Below, in pieces: positions 26,499 through 36,680 of a DNA stretch of 64,000 nt. Origin of the DNA: Aquimarina algiphila (GTDB taxonomy: Bacteria; Bacteroidota; Bacteroidia; Flavobacteriales; Flavobacteriaceae); assembly GCF_007489275.1 (NCBI RefSeq), contig NZ_VLNR01000012.1, positions 44,436-108,435 on the forward strand. Direction: 5' to 3'. The notes under the pieces were generated by a model. It was not told the origin of the DNA, made no database searches, and saw only the letters and a list, made by a program, of their open reading frames with translations. Each line of letters begins with the position of its first letter. The first letter of the stretch is position 1. Both the position numbers and the translations under genes were made by a program.

Positions 26499-27941
26499 TT
26501 AATACCCATCGTTTTGTGTTAATACCCCTTGGCTAATAGCAATTTCTGCACCCGGAATAGGTAACAATAAATCAGTAGCTTGAAAGTCAAAACTGTTTGC
26601 TTCTGAAAAGGCAGATAAGACTTCTTGCGCTACTTTAAAACGTTTTAAGTCTAAAAAACGATGATTTTCAAAAGCTAATTCTACACGTCTTTCGTCCATC
26701 AATGCTTGCTTGGTTATACTTGTGATAGGATCAGTTATGCCTGCTCTTTCTCTAACCGCTTGAAAAGATGTAATTGCTGCAGGAGCACTAGTTTCTTGAC
26801 CACCTGCAAGAATAGCTTCAACATGTAGTAGTAATACATCTGCATATCGTGTGACAATCCAGTCATTACCAGCGATTCTTGGATTAGCAGGGGCGGATGT
26901 TACACCTACATCTGCGTCAGCTATTGGTAAGTATTTTACTGTTTGGAATAAACCTGGATTTCCTGGATCTTCTCTAAAAGTAAATTGCCCTCTATTACCT
27001 CCAAAAGTACTGAAAGCTGCTACGAGTTCAGCTGTTGCATAATTTGAACCTGTACCACGACCTACAGCGTCTAAAAATTCTGCAGAAAAACCTTGACTAT
27101 CATCAACTATAGTATCATCAAAACCAATTGAAAATATTGTCTCCTCATTAGCTTCGGTATAAAAAATATCAAGGAAATTAGGTTCAAGACTATAGTCACC
27201 GCTGTCAATTACAGCTTCCAACAAGCGTTGCGCTTCTAAATAATTAGTTCCTAAGGTAAGATATACTTTGGCAAGAAAGGTTTGAGCTGCAGCCTTTGAT
27301 GCTCTTGTCCTAAAGCTATTATCCAAATCACTGTCTACAGCAAACTGAAGATCACTGATAATTAAATCATAAATTAGATTTTCATCAACCCTGGTAAAAG
27401 AAGTTTCTATATCTTCTGCCACAGCAGATTCAAGGACTCTGTCAACTAAGGGAACATCACCATAAAAACGTACCAAATTAAAATAAGCATAAGCTCTTAA
27501 AAAACGTGCTTCTGCTTCAAACCTGTTTGCGTTTTCACTGGAGGCATTTTCTAGGTTCTCCAAAACGACATTAGCAGAAAAGATAATTCTGTACATACTT
27601 CGGTAATATGTAGTTACTGCTGCTGTTTGTGGAGTAACCGTAAAGGTTTCAAAATCGAAACCTTGCGGGGATCCACTTTTCGTTCTTGAATTATCGCTTA
27701 AGGTCTCAGCCATTTGATATTCTATTTGAATAGCTAAATGTGGGTTGTTAAAACCACCGTCACCTTCGAGAGGGTTGCTTCCTTGCAAAGCATCATAGAT
27801 ATTTATGATCCCCGCCGTTATTTCGTCATCATTTCTAAAAAACTCATCAACAATACCAGCGGAAGTTGGCACCGGATCTAAATCGCATGACCAAAATAAA
27901 AGGGTCAGGCAAAACAATGAATATATTTTTGTTAGTTTCAT
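26499..27941 (-). CDS. susD: SusD/RagB-family nutrient-binding outer-membrane lipoprotein
   Basis: A 480-residue protein from ATG 27941, which gives a lipoprotein signal MKLTKIYSLFCLTLLFWSC; an earlier ATG at 27974 lies inside the susC coding region. It has SusD hallmarks: N-terminal helical TPR-like units, ARFLRAYAYFNLVRFYGDVPLV, and a C-terminal MDERRVELAFENHRFLDLKRF. It forms the lid of the SusC transporter and captures oligo-alginate. The susC stop lies 19 bases upstream. Confidence 0.95.
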   Translation of the reverse strand: MKLTKIYSLFCLTLLFWSCDLDPVPTSAGIVDEFFRNDDEITAGIINIYDALQGSNPLEGDGGFNNPHLAIQIEYQMAETLSDNSRTKSGSPQGFDFETFTVTPQTAAVTTYYRSMYRIIFSANVVLENLENASSENANRFEAEARFLRAYAYFNLVRFYGDVPLVDRVLESAVAEDIETSFTRVDENLIYDLIISDLQFAVDSDLDNSFRTRASKAAAQTFLAKVYLTLGTNYLEAQRLLEAVIDSGDYSLEPNFLDIFYTEANEETIFSIGFDDTIVDDSQGFSAEFLDAVGRGTGSNYATAELVAAFSTFGGNRGQFTFREDPGNPGLFQTVKYLPIADADVGVTSAPANPRIAGNDWIVTRYADVLLLHVEAILAGGQETSAPAAITSFQAVRERAGITDPITSITKQALMDERRVELAFENHRFLDLKRFKVAQEVLSAFSEANSFDFQATDLLLPIPGAEIAISQGVLTQNDGY

Positions 27942-27960
27942 AACTTTTGTTTTTGGTATG

Positions 27961-30900
27961 TTAAAATTCAACATTTACTCCTAAGGTTATTGTTTGTTGT
28001 ATTGGCGTACCACCTCTTTGATAACCAAAGGTTAAAGGCGTTAATTCACGCACATGTTCTGGGTTCCAACCTGTATAATCATCAGCTGTGATGAATAATA
28101 GGTTTTGACCGGTAGCATACAATCTAAGACTGGTCAAATTCAATTTAGAAGTAACATCTTTAGGAAAATTGTATCCCAAACTTACCGTACGCAAAGCTAG
28201 ATAACCTGCATTCTGCACCAATTGGTCTGTAAATATACGCTGCACCAAAAACTCTTGATCAGGTGTGCTAGCTCTATCAAAATCTACAGTATTACTATTA
28301 AAAAAGTCAAAAACATATTGATCTCCTAAGTTATAAGTCTTGGCTCCATGACTACCTTGAAATAAGAAACTAAAATCCATATTTCCATATCTAAAATTGT
28401 TGCTAAGACTCCAAACTACATCTGGATAAGGATCACCTAAAATAGTTTTATCATCTTCGTCTATTAAACCATCACCGTTCAAATCTTTTGCATAAGCGAA
28501 TTGAGTTCTGTTACCTACTTGTCTAAAAGGATCGTTTAGAAATTCAAAATCAATATCCCTATCATATACATAACCATAAAAGGATGAAATAGGCTGACCT
28601 ACTAAGTTGATCCATTCAACTAATCTACTACCGTCATTAGTATTCACTACTTGACCGTTTGAATCACCAAAATCAACCAAAGTATTTTCATTAAATGAAC
28701 CTATTACGGTCGCATCCCATCTGAATTTTTCTGTACTTACTAATCGTGCACGTAATTCTACTTCAAATCCTTCATTTTCAACGGTACCAAGATTCACAAG
28801 TGCAGAAGTAAACCCTGTGGTTCCAGCTACTGGATTATCCAAAAGTAATTCATCACTGGTTCTTTTATAGTAATCAAATGAACCAGAAATTGCATTGTTA
28901 AAGAAACCAAAGTCAACCCCTGGATTAATTTCTTCTGATTGTTCCCATTGTAATAAAGCGTTAGGAATATTAGCTGGATTGAAGCCATTGGTTATAGTAC
29001 CATCAACAACAGCACTGGATCCTTCTAATAAGGCTAGAGAAGGGTAGTTGTCGGTTAAGAAAGAACCGGTATCAAGAGCATTAGTACCTGTAATACCATA
29101 ACTAACTCTGAATTTAAGTTGATTAACCCAGTCTGCATTATCCATGAATTGTTCGTTTGAAACCACCCAACCAGCGGATACTGCGGGGAAGTTACCGTAT
29201 TTTACGTCTCGTCCAAAAACAGAACTACCATCTCGTCTAATACTGGCGTTAAACAAATATTTATCGTCATAAGAATAAATAACTCTGGCTAAGAAACCAT
29301 TTAAAAAGTTTTCATACTCAAATGCAGTTGCATCATTAATAATAGAACCTCCACCAACATTTGGGATCAAATCTGAAGTAAATCCACTGGTCTCTATTTG
29401 AGACTCTTCAAAAAATCTATTTTCTAAAGAAACACCAGCAATCGCATTGATCGCATGTTTTCCTATTGTTTTGTTATAGCTTATTATATTATCAGAAATT
29501 AAAGCATATCTGCTACGTGTATCATATGAGGAGTTTGCTGCGGCAGCACCATTTCTTGATGAATTAACACCGCGGTAGTCTGTGCTTATTCTGTTTTCAT
29601 AAGTAGCAGTGAATGTTGATTTAAAACTTAAGTCATCTGTGAATTTATAATCTGCGTATAGGTTACCATAAAAATTATACCTATTTTCAAAACGTTCACG
29701 TTCAAGTAATTTTGCCAATGGATTGGTATTACTTGTATTACTAATATCTACACCACTACCCACAGGGACTCCTTGAAAATTACCAGCACTATCAAAAATA
29801 CTTGTTGCTCCAGTAGGGTATTCGAAATCGTCAAACATTCTTTGTAATGCATAGTCTCCAATCTGTGCATCAGCATATCTACCTCCATCTCTAACACGAT
29901 TCACAAAACCGATGTTACTCTCATCCAAACGAGTAGGTACCCAAGAAGGTTGTCTTATAACATCGTAAACACCAGTTGCACTAAATCGTCTTCGTTTTGA
30001 GTAAGAAGGAGAGAAACTCGCTCCTATTTTTAGTTTATCGGTTACTTCTGTACTAAGCTTAAGTTGTGCTTGGTATCTTTCAAAACTATCTGTTAACAAT
30101 ACACCATCATCAGAAACATAACTTAAGTTAACATTGTATTTTGTTTTTTTAGTACCTCCTCTTATGCTAAAACTATGACTTTGGATTATACCTCCGTCTA
30201 TAACGATGTCTTGCCAGTCGTTTTCGGCATTTATCAATTGTCTGAATTGACTTCCTAAAGAAAGTCCACCTGTTATTTGCCTCTCTCGCTCCAGTTCGCC
30301 TTCAAAATCAATGTCATATGCATCACTTCGTCGACCTTTCTTAATTCCTGTAAAGGTATTATACGTAAATTTTGCTTTACCCTCTTTACCTTGTTTGGTT
30401 GTAATTTGAATTACACCATTAGAACCTCTAGAACCAAAAATGGCAGCAGACGCAGCATCTTTTAATACTTCAAAAGATTCTACGTTGTTCATATCAATGT
30501 TGGTTAAAAAATCAGAATCAACAACAGCACCATCAACTACGACTAAAGGTCCGTTATTTGAAGATATTGATCCAATACCACGTATACGAATTGTGGGTGC
30601 AGAACCAGCTTCACCCTCAGAATTTCTGATGTTTACCCCAGAAACTTGACCAATTAAGGCTTCATCTACCCTGGATACCGCTATTTGATCCAAATCTTCA
30701 TTAACAACTTTTGAAATTGCTCCGGTTAGTAAAGATTTCTTCTGGGTACCATATCCAATTACTACAACTTGCTCTAGCTCTGCAGCATCTTCGTCTAATT
30801 GAATATCTATAACTGTTTGTCCAGTTATTACGACACTTTTTGTTTTAAAGCCTACATATAAGAATTCGAGAATATCTCCTTCTTTGACTTTGATTGAGTA

Positions 30901-31086
30901 TTTACCATCAAAATCAGTTGAAACTCCTTTTTGTGTCCCTTTGATAATAATATTTACCCCAGGTAGAGGAGTTTGTACTTTTAAATCTGTGACTGTTCCT
31001 GTAACGGTATAATTACCATCCTGTGCAAACAAAGAAATTTGAAAAACAATCAGGATAATAAATACTAATTTACCTTTAAAATTCAT
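27961..31086 (-). CDS. susC: SusC/RagA-family TonB-linked outer-membrane transporter
   Basis: A 1041-residue protein with signal peptide ending in FAQ, a carboxypeptidase-like regulatory domain (about 25-105), a plug with the SusC signature VVVIGYGTQKKSLLTGA, and a 22-strand beta-barrel with a typical TonB-dependent C-terminal strand ending NVEF. It imports oligo-alginate with SusD, powered by TonB. It heads an operon susC-susD-PKD-PL7-PL7, driven from a promoter about 340 bases upstream that overlaps three GntR-type operators. Confidence 0.95.
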   Translation of the reverse strand: MNFKGKLVFIILIVFQISLFAQDGNYTVTGTVTDLKVQTPLPGVNIIIKGTQKGVSTDFDGKYSIKVKEGDILEFLYVGFKTKSVVITGQTVIDIQLDEDAAELEQVVVIGYGTQKKSLLTGAISKVVNEDLDQIAVSRVDEALIGQVSGVNIRNSEGEAGSAPTIRIRGIGSISSNNGPLVVVDGAVVDSDFLTNIDMNNVESFEVLKDAASAAIFGSRGSNGVIQITTKQGKEGKAKFTYNTFTGIKKGRRSDAYDIDFEGELERERQITGGLSLGSQFRQLINAENDWQDIVIDGGIIQSHSFSIRGGTKKTKYNVNLSYVSDDGVLLTDSFERYQAQLKLSTEVTDKLKIGASFSPSYSKRRRFSATGVYDVIRQPSWVPTRLDESNIGFVNRVRDGGRYADAQIGDYALQRMFDDFEYPTGATSIFDSAGNFQGVPVGSGVDISNTSNTNPLAKLLERERFENRYNFYGNLYADYKFTDDLSFKSTFTATYENRISTDYRGVNSSRNGAAAANSSYDTRSRYALISDNIISYNKTIGKHAINAIAGVSLENRFFEESQIETSGFTSDLIPNVGGGSIINDATAFEYENFLNGFLARVIYSYDDKYLFNASIRRDGSSVFGRDVKYGNFPAVSAGWVVSNEQFMDNADWVNQLKFRVSYGITGTNALDTGSFLTDNYPSLALLEGSSAVVDGTITNGFNPANIPNALLQWEQSEEINPGVDFGFFNNAISGSFDYYKRTSDELLLDNPVAGTTGFTSALVNLGTVENEGFEVELRARLVSTEKFRWDATVIGSFNENTLVDFGDSNGQVVNTNDGSRLVEWINLVGQPISSFYGYVYDRDIDFEFLNDPFRQVGNRTQFAYAKDLNGDGLIDEDDKTILGDPYPDVVWSLSNNFRYGNMDFSFLFQGSHGAKTYNLGDQYVFDFFNSNTVDFDRASTPDQEFLVQRIFTDQLVQNAGYLALRTVSLGYNFPKDVTSKLNLTSLRLYATGQNLLFITADDYTGWNPEHVRELTPLTFGYQRGGTPIQQTITLGVNVEF

Positions 31087-31260
31087 TTTGATTATGTTAT
31101 GTTCCTTACAATTTAGTTTGATATCTTATGTAGATATCCTAATGAAGAATAAATGAGTATTTCTTATTCTCCCTTTTAATTAATCACATATCATAACAGT
31201 GTAAACGAAATTTCGTATTTTTGTTAAGCATGTGATCTATAAAGTGCATGCGTGTTAAGT

Positions 31261-31320
31261 ATTACTTCCCTCCGAAAGAAGTAATTTCTAAAAGGATAGG
31301 TGTGCACCTGTCCTTTTTTT
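31261..31320. other. Two hairpins in the susC 5' untranslated region
   Basis: ATTACTTC/GAAGTAAT (31261-31268, 31278-31285) forms an 8-bp stem. AAAAGGATAGG.../...CCTGTCCTTTT (31290-31317) forms a longer stem with one G-U pair, with a T run to 31320 on the plus strand. In the susC transcript (minus strand) the T run is on the wrong side for a strong terminator, so it may instead stop antisense transcription or shape the long leader. The rest of the 31087-31562 gap holds no gene. Confidence 0.5.
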
Positions 31321-31388
31321 GTTTTCTAGTAATCAATTAGTTTCATGTTGTTTGTGATTTGAAAATGAGTAAAAGATTTGATGTTTTT

Positions 31389-31453
31389 TTGGTAAACCAA
31401 ACTGGAAAACCAATTTGGTTTACCAAATATATGTTATTTTAATGTTAAACAAA
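31389..31453 (-). promoter_or_regulatory. susC operon promoter with three tandem GntR operators
   Basis: On the minus strand TTTG (31453-31450) and TATATTTG (31431-31424) are separated by 18 bases, a near-ideal Bacteroidota promoter. Boxes TTGGTTTACCAA (31415-31426), CTGGAAAACCAA (31402-31413) and TTGGTAAACCAA (31389-31400) follow at exact 13-bp spacing. The first box overlaps the -7 element, so binding there should block RNA polymerase. The transcript would have a leader of about 330 bases before susC. Confidence 0.82.
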
Positions 31454-31562
31454 AAATTATTACAATATTTAATGTTAAAATTTTTGAGATTCTTTATTTG
31501 ACATATAAAATGGTTGAGATATTCTCTTTTTGAAGTGATAAATACGAATTTAATAATAACAC

Positions 31563-31910
31563 TTACTCCATAAAATCTTCTCGTATAGGACTAAATACAT
31601 CAATAAGGAAACCAGATTCTAAACAAATCGCACCGTGCATTACATTTGGAGGTATATAAAAAGAATCCCCACTTTTTAATATTTTGGTTTCGTTACCAAT
31701 GGTAACTTCAAACTCTCCACTCTTTACATAAGTAACTTGAGAATGATAATGTTTATGCATAACACCAATTCCTCCTTTGTCAAATTTTACATTGACTAGC
31801 ATAATCTTGTCGTCATATCCCATAATTTGGCGTTGTACTCCTTCACCAACAGTTTCCCATTCAATTTCTTTTCCGATGATAAATTCTTTGCTTGATCCAA
31901 AACTTTTCAT
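31563..31910 (-). CDS. kdgF: Cupin-domain protein, KdgF-like uronate linearisation enzyme
   Basis: A 115-residue single-domain cupin. The metal-binding His cluster is visible in HKHYHSQVTYVKSGEFE and in PPNVMHGAICLESG. KdgF converts unsaturated 4,5-uronate monomers from alginate or pectin into the linear DEH form, and a small cupin in an alginate cluster is most likely this enzyme. It follows the PL17 gene by 24 bases and is the last gene of the PL6-PL17-kdgF operon. Confidence 0.87.
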   Translation of the reverse strand: MKSFGSSKEFIIGKEIEWETVGEGVQRQIMGYDDKIMLVNVKFDKGGIGVMHKHYHSQVTYVKSGEFEVTIGNETKILKSGDSFYIPPNVMHGAICLESGFLIDVFSPIREDFME

Positions 31911-31934
31911 TTGATAATTATTAAGATGTAAAAA

Positions 31935-34211
31935 TTAATTTTCTTTAGTATATGAGTAGGGGCCAGACCATGTATAGGTTTTACCATTTAGACTCAAATT
32001 ATGTGTGCTCTTTTTATTTGTGTCAGAAGTGCATAAAATAAAGGTGTGTGTGTTCCCTTTTTTGGTAATGATCGCCCAGGCTATGTATTTTTCATTTTGA
32101 ATTGAAAATTTAGTAATTCCTTTAATATTACTATATGCATTATTTGCTATTTCAGTAACAGGGTCATATAGACCATGCGTTTCGATAACACTAATAAAAG
32201 CTCCGTTTTTAGTTTTAGGTTTTCTTACAATAAAAGAAGGGTCTCTACGTAGATTAAATTTAGGATCATTGGCACCAATTCTGGCAAATAAAAATTCATC
32301 TTTTGCCTTGATTATAGTGGATAATGTATAAAATGTGTTTTTTGATAACCAGGTGACTTGAGTGGTTTCATCATTTTGAAATTCTTTTTTTCCTTCTAAC
32401 CATAAATGTTGATATCCATTTTTATTTCCCAATACTTCAAGGCTACTTGGGGTGATATATTCAAAATTTGTATCTATAATTTGTCCATTGTAGTAAAAGG
32501 GTAGATCAAATTGATGTATTGTGTTAGAGTCAAACTGCATAACATCAATGAGTATTGGCTTTTCAAAATCTTCATCCTCCAGCATAATCATAGTCCTATG
32601 TAATTTTGTATCTGGATAGGCGTTTTGATCTTTTGCACTTACCACTTGTAATTTTGGATTTGAACTATCAAAAAGATACTTTTCTGAATGATGTTTACTG
32701 CCTATTTCAAATTTACCTCCAAAGTGAGATGTTTCATCTTGAATAATAGTATTATGAGCAATAGTTTGCTTAGCCCATGTTTTATTTTCCTTTAGATATC
32801 CTCCTCCATTTTTTTGTTCAATATTTACAAACCTTGCCAGACCATAATCCTGAAATATTTCTGTGTCTTTGTTGTAATAGGAAAAAGATAATTTGTCATA
32901 ATGACCATGACTTAGACCTTGCGCAGTATATTTCATGAGTAATTCTAAATGTTGATCCTTTGAGCGTAAAATCCCCACACTACCTTCTGAACCATCAGAA
33001 CCATCTCTGAGTTCTATTGATTTTTTTATAAACTCAGTCGTTTTTCCTTGTTGGATTCCTAAAGCAATAGCAAGACCAGTGTCATCTAATTGAACTTTGT
33101 TTTGTTTTTTAGCAATACTTAATAATGAGGCATCGTTTCCGCCAAAATGATATGCAATATCTACTGCGGATACTAGCTCTCTAGAATAATATGACATTCC
33201 TTTTTGACCATCATTTAGTGGGAAGAATTCACCATTGGTTTTGGTTAAATTTAGTAATGCATACACTGCTTTTATTAATACACCATCTTTATATTCGAAA
33301 ATTTTTAATTCTGGCTTTACATTTTGTAATGCTTCTGCAAATACCATAAAAGGATACATGGCATAACGTTGATAATAGGGACCTTCTGTATAATATCCAT
33401 CTGGAGAAAAGGGTTCATCTAAATTTGCTAAAAACCCTGTTTTTTGACCTTTAGCTTTAATAAAACCACCGTCGTTATCTTTTTGGTTAGGATCAATGTT
33501 GTCACTCTTTAATCCATATAAAGCATTATTAATTAGTTTTTCATTATTCATTACAAGACCAATCATACCAACGGCTACATTTCCCCAGGTACTATGGTTG
33601 TGGATGCGATTAAAAAATTGAGGACTCCCTTCTGAAAGGAAATTTGCATATGGTACGAATAAATTTTTCTCTAAATATTCACGTTCTTGTTTTGATAAAT
33701 ATGTATAGATGCAATCATAAGCCTGACTTACATAGACCAACCAATTAGCGTCATTTAAACATTGCCAAAATATTTTCCCTCGAGCATATGATCTTGTCTG
33801 AGGGTGCAGTGGAAGTGTAGGATACATTGCTGCATAGGCTTTAAGGACATCATGTACGTAAATAGCATATTTTTCATCTTCAAGAAGCTGATAAAGGATA
33901 CCTGCTTTTTGGAGTATTAACCAATTTTTTTTATGCCTGTCATGAGTATAACCCCCTGCCATGTCTTTGGGAATAGGGACGTGAATACCTGAAGCGATTT
34001 CTGCATCAACTTCTTTTTTGGTGGCAGCTAATGTTTGATCAAAAATAGGGATTTGCCCTAAGTGTTTTCGAATATCGGTTACTCCTTTTTTTGTTAAAAT
34101 AAGATTTGGATGATGTTCTTGAGCATAACCATGCAAACAGAACATGATAGCGAAGACAACAAAAAACTGTTGTAAAATTCTTATTGACAAGTGTGGGATT
34201 AATTTTTGCAT
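31935..34211 (-). CDS. Oligo-alginate lyase, polysaccharide lyase family 17
   Basis: A 758-residue protein with a signal peptide ending GYAQ, an N-terminal alpha/alpha toroid (about 40-370) and a C-terminal heparinase II/III-like beta-sheet domain with SHGHYDKLSFSYYNKD near residues 425-440. NRIHNHSTWGNVAVGM supplies the His/Asn part of the active site. PL17 enzymes release unsaturated monomers from oligo-alginate in the periplasm. It starts 2 bases after the PL6 stop and is followed by kdgF. Confidence 0.93.
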   Translation of the reverse strand: MQKLIPHLSIRILQQFFVVFAIMFCLHGYAQEHHPNLILTKKGVTDIRKHLGQIPIFDQTLAATKKEVDAEIASGIHVPIPKDMAGGYTHDRHKKNWLILQKAGILYQLLEDEKYAIYVHDVLKAYAAMYPTLPLHPQTRSYARGKIFWQCLNDANWLVYVSQAYDCIYTYLSKQEREYLEKNLFVPYANFLSEGSPQFFNRIHNHSTWGNVAVGMIGLVMNNEKLINNALYGLKSDNIDPNQKDNDGGFIKAKGQKTGFLANLDEPFSPDGYYTEGPYYQRYAMYPFMVFAEALQNVKPELKIFEYKDGVLIKAVYALLNLTKTNGEFFPLNDGQKGMSYYSRELVSAVDIAYHFGGNDASLLSIAKKQNKVQLDDTGLAIALGIQQGKTTEFIKKSIELRDGSDGSEGSVGILRSKDQHLELLMKYTAQGLSHGHYDKLSFSYYNKDTEIFQDYGLARFVNIEQKNGGGYLKENKTWAKQTIAHNTIIQDETSHFGGKFEIGSKHHSEKYLFDSSNPKLQVVSAKDQNAYPDTKLHRTMIMLEDEDFEKPILIDVMQFDSNTIHQFDLPFYYNGQIIDTNFEYITPSSLEVLGNKNGYQHLWLEGKKEFQNDETTQVTWLSKNTFYTLSTIIKAKDEFLFARIGANDPKFNLRRDPSFIVRKPKTKNGAFISVIETHGLYDPVTEIANNAYSNIKGITKFSIQNEKYIAWAIITKKGNTHTFILCTSDTNKKSTHNLSLNGKTYTWSGPYSYTKEN

Positions 34212-34213
34212 AC

Positions 34214-36550
34214 CTATTTATTAATGACGCCAAGATTTTGTCCATCATCTGCTTTTTCTTTAAGACTTGAATTTTCTTCCAATTTGTATGTGGTGTCATT
34301 TTCAAATTTTGGATCTAAAGACCAAATAGAGCTAACCTCGTATTTCTGATCACCTGTAACAGTAACTTTTTCTGAATTAAAAAAGTTTGTGTGATGTACT
34401 TTTGCTATTGGTCCACCTACGACCAAATGTATTTGAATTCCTTTACTGTTATTAAAGATGCTATTCTTAATGTTAGCATTTTGGACTCCGATTAAAGAGA
34501 TAGCTTTCTTGTTTTTATTTCTTTTCCCGTTACCTACATTGTCAACAATATTATGATCGAAGGTCAGAAAAGGTCCAAAAGTACTCTCATCTCGTCCGTC
34601 TCTTACAAGATTAAGTATTGCCCCGTCTATGTTAGAGAAGATATTGTTTTTTAAGACTACAAATTCAGCATTAAAGATTCCGTTTTCTCCAATTTCTTTA
34701 TCTAATGAAAGTACATTACCTGATATATTGTTAAAAGTTGAATTTTCAATTCGAATTATATCTGCCATTGTGTTTTTAGAAACCTTTACCACATCATAAG
34801 AATGATTAATGTTTAGGTTTTTAAAATCACAATTATCTACAATCAATTTGTAATTCTTGTTCATAGAATATTTACTTGTTCTTATTACAGAATTACCAGA
34901 ATAGTCCGGAGCTTCTTTTCCATCAAAGATCAAATTTTTTAATTGAAGACTCCCTCCGTTTAAAATGTCAAAAAGTGATTTTTTCTCAAAAGTAATTATC
35001 GATTTTCCTGAAGCAGATTTTACTGTGACAGGGTGATTGATATCAATGGTTTTTGTAACTAAATATTCATTAGGAGAAGTAAGTTCTATGATGTCTCCGG
35101 GAGCAGAATTTTTTATGGCATCAAATAGTGTATTGATCCCAGGAGATACTTGAATGTTTTTACCAGAATTAAACTCTGCTACTTTATCTATTTTGGGATA
35201 CCAGGAAGTTCCTGTACTTTCTTTAGTAGGGATTTCTCCTTTGATTACAGCACCGGCAGTAAGGTCTTTTTGCGAAGGAACTAATAATCCGGCAGTATTA
35301 TTTGATAACTCTAATTTTTGTTGAATAAATCCTTTGTCAGTAATAGGTTTTGTATTTGGGCTTATGATATTATTGTTAAAACGAATTCCATTAATATCAT
35401 CATAAACTGTGAATGTATCATTCTTTTCTGGGTTGTAAAAAATGTTATTTTCCATGACTGAGTTTATCGGAGTTGCGCTTCTCTCTGCATCACTACCAGC
35501 ACATAATTGAATATAATCACAGTTGATGAATGTATTATTTTTGATTTTTGCATCAGTAACCTGAAAATACCGATTTAAAGGAGAATTTGGTACTCCGTTC
35601 ATAACCACCAATGCTCCACCAAAACGATACCCTGTGAGTCCAATAGCATAGTTGTTTTCTACGGTTTGTTTTCCGTTAATTACACGTATTCCCCCAGTGC
35701 TTGGGACACCATTTCCAATAAATACATTATTATTTACATTAGTTTCATTACCATGGCGCATGGTTAAAGTTCCTCTGCATTCAAAAAACACATTATTGCG
35801 ATAAGTGTTTTGACATGATTTACTTGAGATTATTTCTAATTCACCACTGCAGCGATCAAAATAATTATGTTCTACAATAGTATTTGAATTGCTTAAAGAA
35901 TGGTGACTTGTTCCTATTCTTAATGTTTCACCTCCATTTGATCCTAAAGTTTGTCTGGGACCAAAATAATTATGATCAATTTGATGATGGTTTTCAATAA
36001 ATTGTTCTGAATTTAAGCGGACAGCCATTGTAACTCCAAGGTTGCTTTTTCCTTCGATATGGTTGTGATCAATGCGATTGTTTTTTCCATAAATACCAAT
36101 CCAATAATCTTGTTCTCTTCGTTCTGGATTACTATAATTATCGATTACACATTCTGTTAATCGACAATTTGAAGCAAAGTTATCTTTGTCCTTTTTGAAA
36201 GAAATAACCTCAGAAGTAGGGGTAAAGCCATTTTTAAATACTAAGCCACTAACTATAAGGTGTTCTCCTGCGATACGTAAATAAGAAGCTCCTTCAAATG
36301 TTGTAGCTCCTTTTTCTTCTACCGTCAATGTAATTGGTAACTCTTTGGTTCCTTTAGCTTCGAATAATAGTTCGGCATCTTTCCATATGCCTTTAGCTAA
36401 TATTATAGAATCTCCTGGTTGTGCAGCTTTAACCGCTTCGTTAAAGGCATCAATAGTTTCAATTGTGCTAACGTATTCTTTTTTCGTTTGATTATTACAA
36501 GAGTATAACGAAATTAAAATAAGTATAAGATAAAATACTTTTCTTTCCAT
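34214..36550 (-). CDS. Alginate lyase, polysaccharide lyase family 6 (two beta-helix domains, lipoprotein)
   Basis: A 778-residue protein from ATG 36550, giving the lipoprotein signal MERKVFYLILILISLYSC; the frame also opens 33 bases earlier inside the operator. The N-terminal chondroitinase-B-type beta-helix carries the expected Lys244 (IISSKS) and Arg265 (MRHGN) and GGETLRIG. A second beta-helix fills residues about 460-778. This two-helix layout is that of exo-acting PL6 enzymes such as AlyGC. It leads the PL6-PL17-kdgF operon. Confidence 0.92.
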   Translation of the reverse strand: MERKVFYLILILISLYSCNNQTKKEYVSTIETIDAFNEAVKAAQPGDSIILAKGIWKDAELLFEAKGTKELPITLTVEEKGATTFEGASYLRIAGEHLIVSGLVFKNGFTPTSEVISFKKDKDNFASNCRLTECVIDNYSNPERREQDYWIGIYGKNNRIDHNHIEGKSNLGVTMAVRLNSEQFIENHHQIDHNYFGPRQTLGSNGGETLRIGTSHHSLSNSNTIVEHNYFDRCSGELEIISSKSCQNTYRNNVFFECRGTLTMRHGNETNVNNNVFIGNGVPSTGGIRVINGKQTVENNYAIGLTGYRFGGALVVMNGVPNSPLNRYFQVTDAKIKNNTFINCDYIQLCAGSDAERSATPINSVMENNIFYNPEKNDTFTVYDDINGIRFNNNIISPNTKPITDKGFIQQKLELSNNTAGLLVPSQKDLTAGAVIKGEIPTKESTGTSWYPKIDKVAEFNSGKNIQVSPGINTLFDAIKNSAPGDIIELTSPNEYLVTKTIDINHPVTVKSASGKSIITFEKKSLFDILNGGSLQLKNLIFDGKEAPDYSGNSVIRTSKYSMNKNYKLIVDNCDFKNLNINHSYDVVKVSKNTMADIIRIENSTFNNISGNVLSLDKEIGENGIFNAEFVVLKNNIFSNIDGAILNLVRDGRDESTFGPFLTFDHNIVDNVGNGKRNKNKKAISLIGVQNANIKNSIFNNSKGIQIHLVVGGPIAKVHHTNFFNSEKVTVTGDQKYEVSSIWSLDPKFENDTTYKLEENSSLKEKADDGQNLGVINK

Positions 36551-36558
36551 GAATGAAT

Positions 36559-36610
36559 TTGGTTTACCAGTTTGGTTAACCAAAAATAAACATATAAATT
36601 AATATTCAAA
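36559..36610 (-). promoter_or_regulatory. Promoter and two tandem GntR operators of the PL6-PL17-kdgF operon
   Basis: On the minus strand TTTG (36610-36607), an 18-base spacer and TATTTTTG (36588-36581) form a promoter. Boxes TTGGTTAACCAA (36572-36583, a perfect palindrome) and TTGGTTTACCAG (36559-36570) follow at 13-bp spacing, the first overlapping the -7 element. The layout is the same as at susC. The ATG lies 9 bases further. Confidence 0.82.
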
Positions 36611-36664
36611 GAAAGTATCTCTATTTTTTAAAGAAATCTTTAAAAAACCTTTTAAGACTATACA

Positions 36665-36680
36665 TTTTCTTTAAAGAAAA
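36665..36680. other. Perfect 16-base palindrome between PL6 promoter and GntR gene 2
   Basis: TTTTCTTTAAAGAAAA is fully self-complementary and lies in the 245-base gap downstream of GntR gene 2 and upstream of the PL6 promoter. It could act as a weak terminator stem or a binding site; the sequence alone does not decide. Confidence 0.3.
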
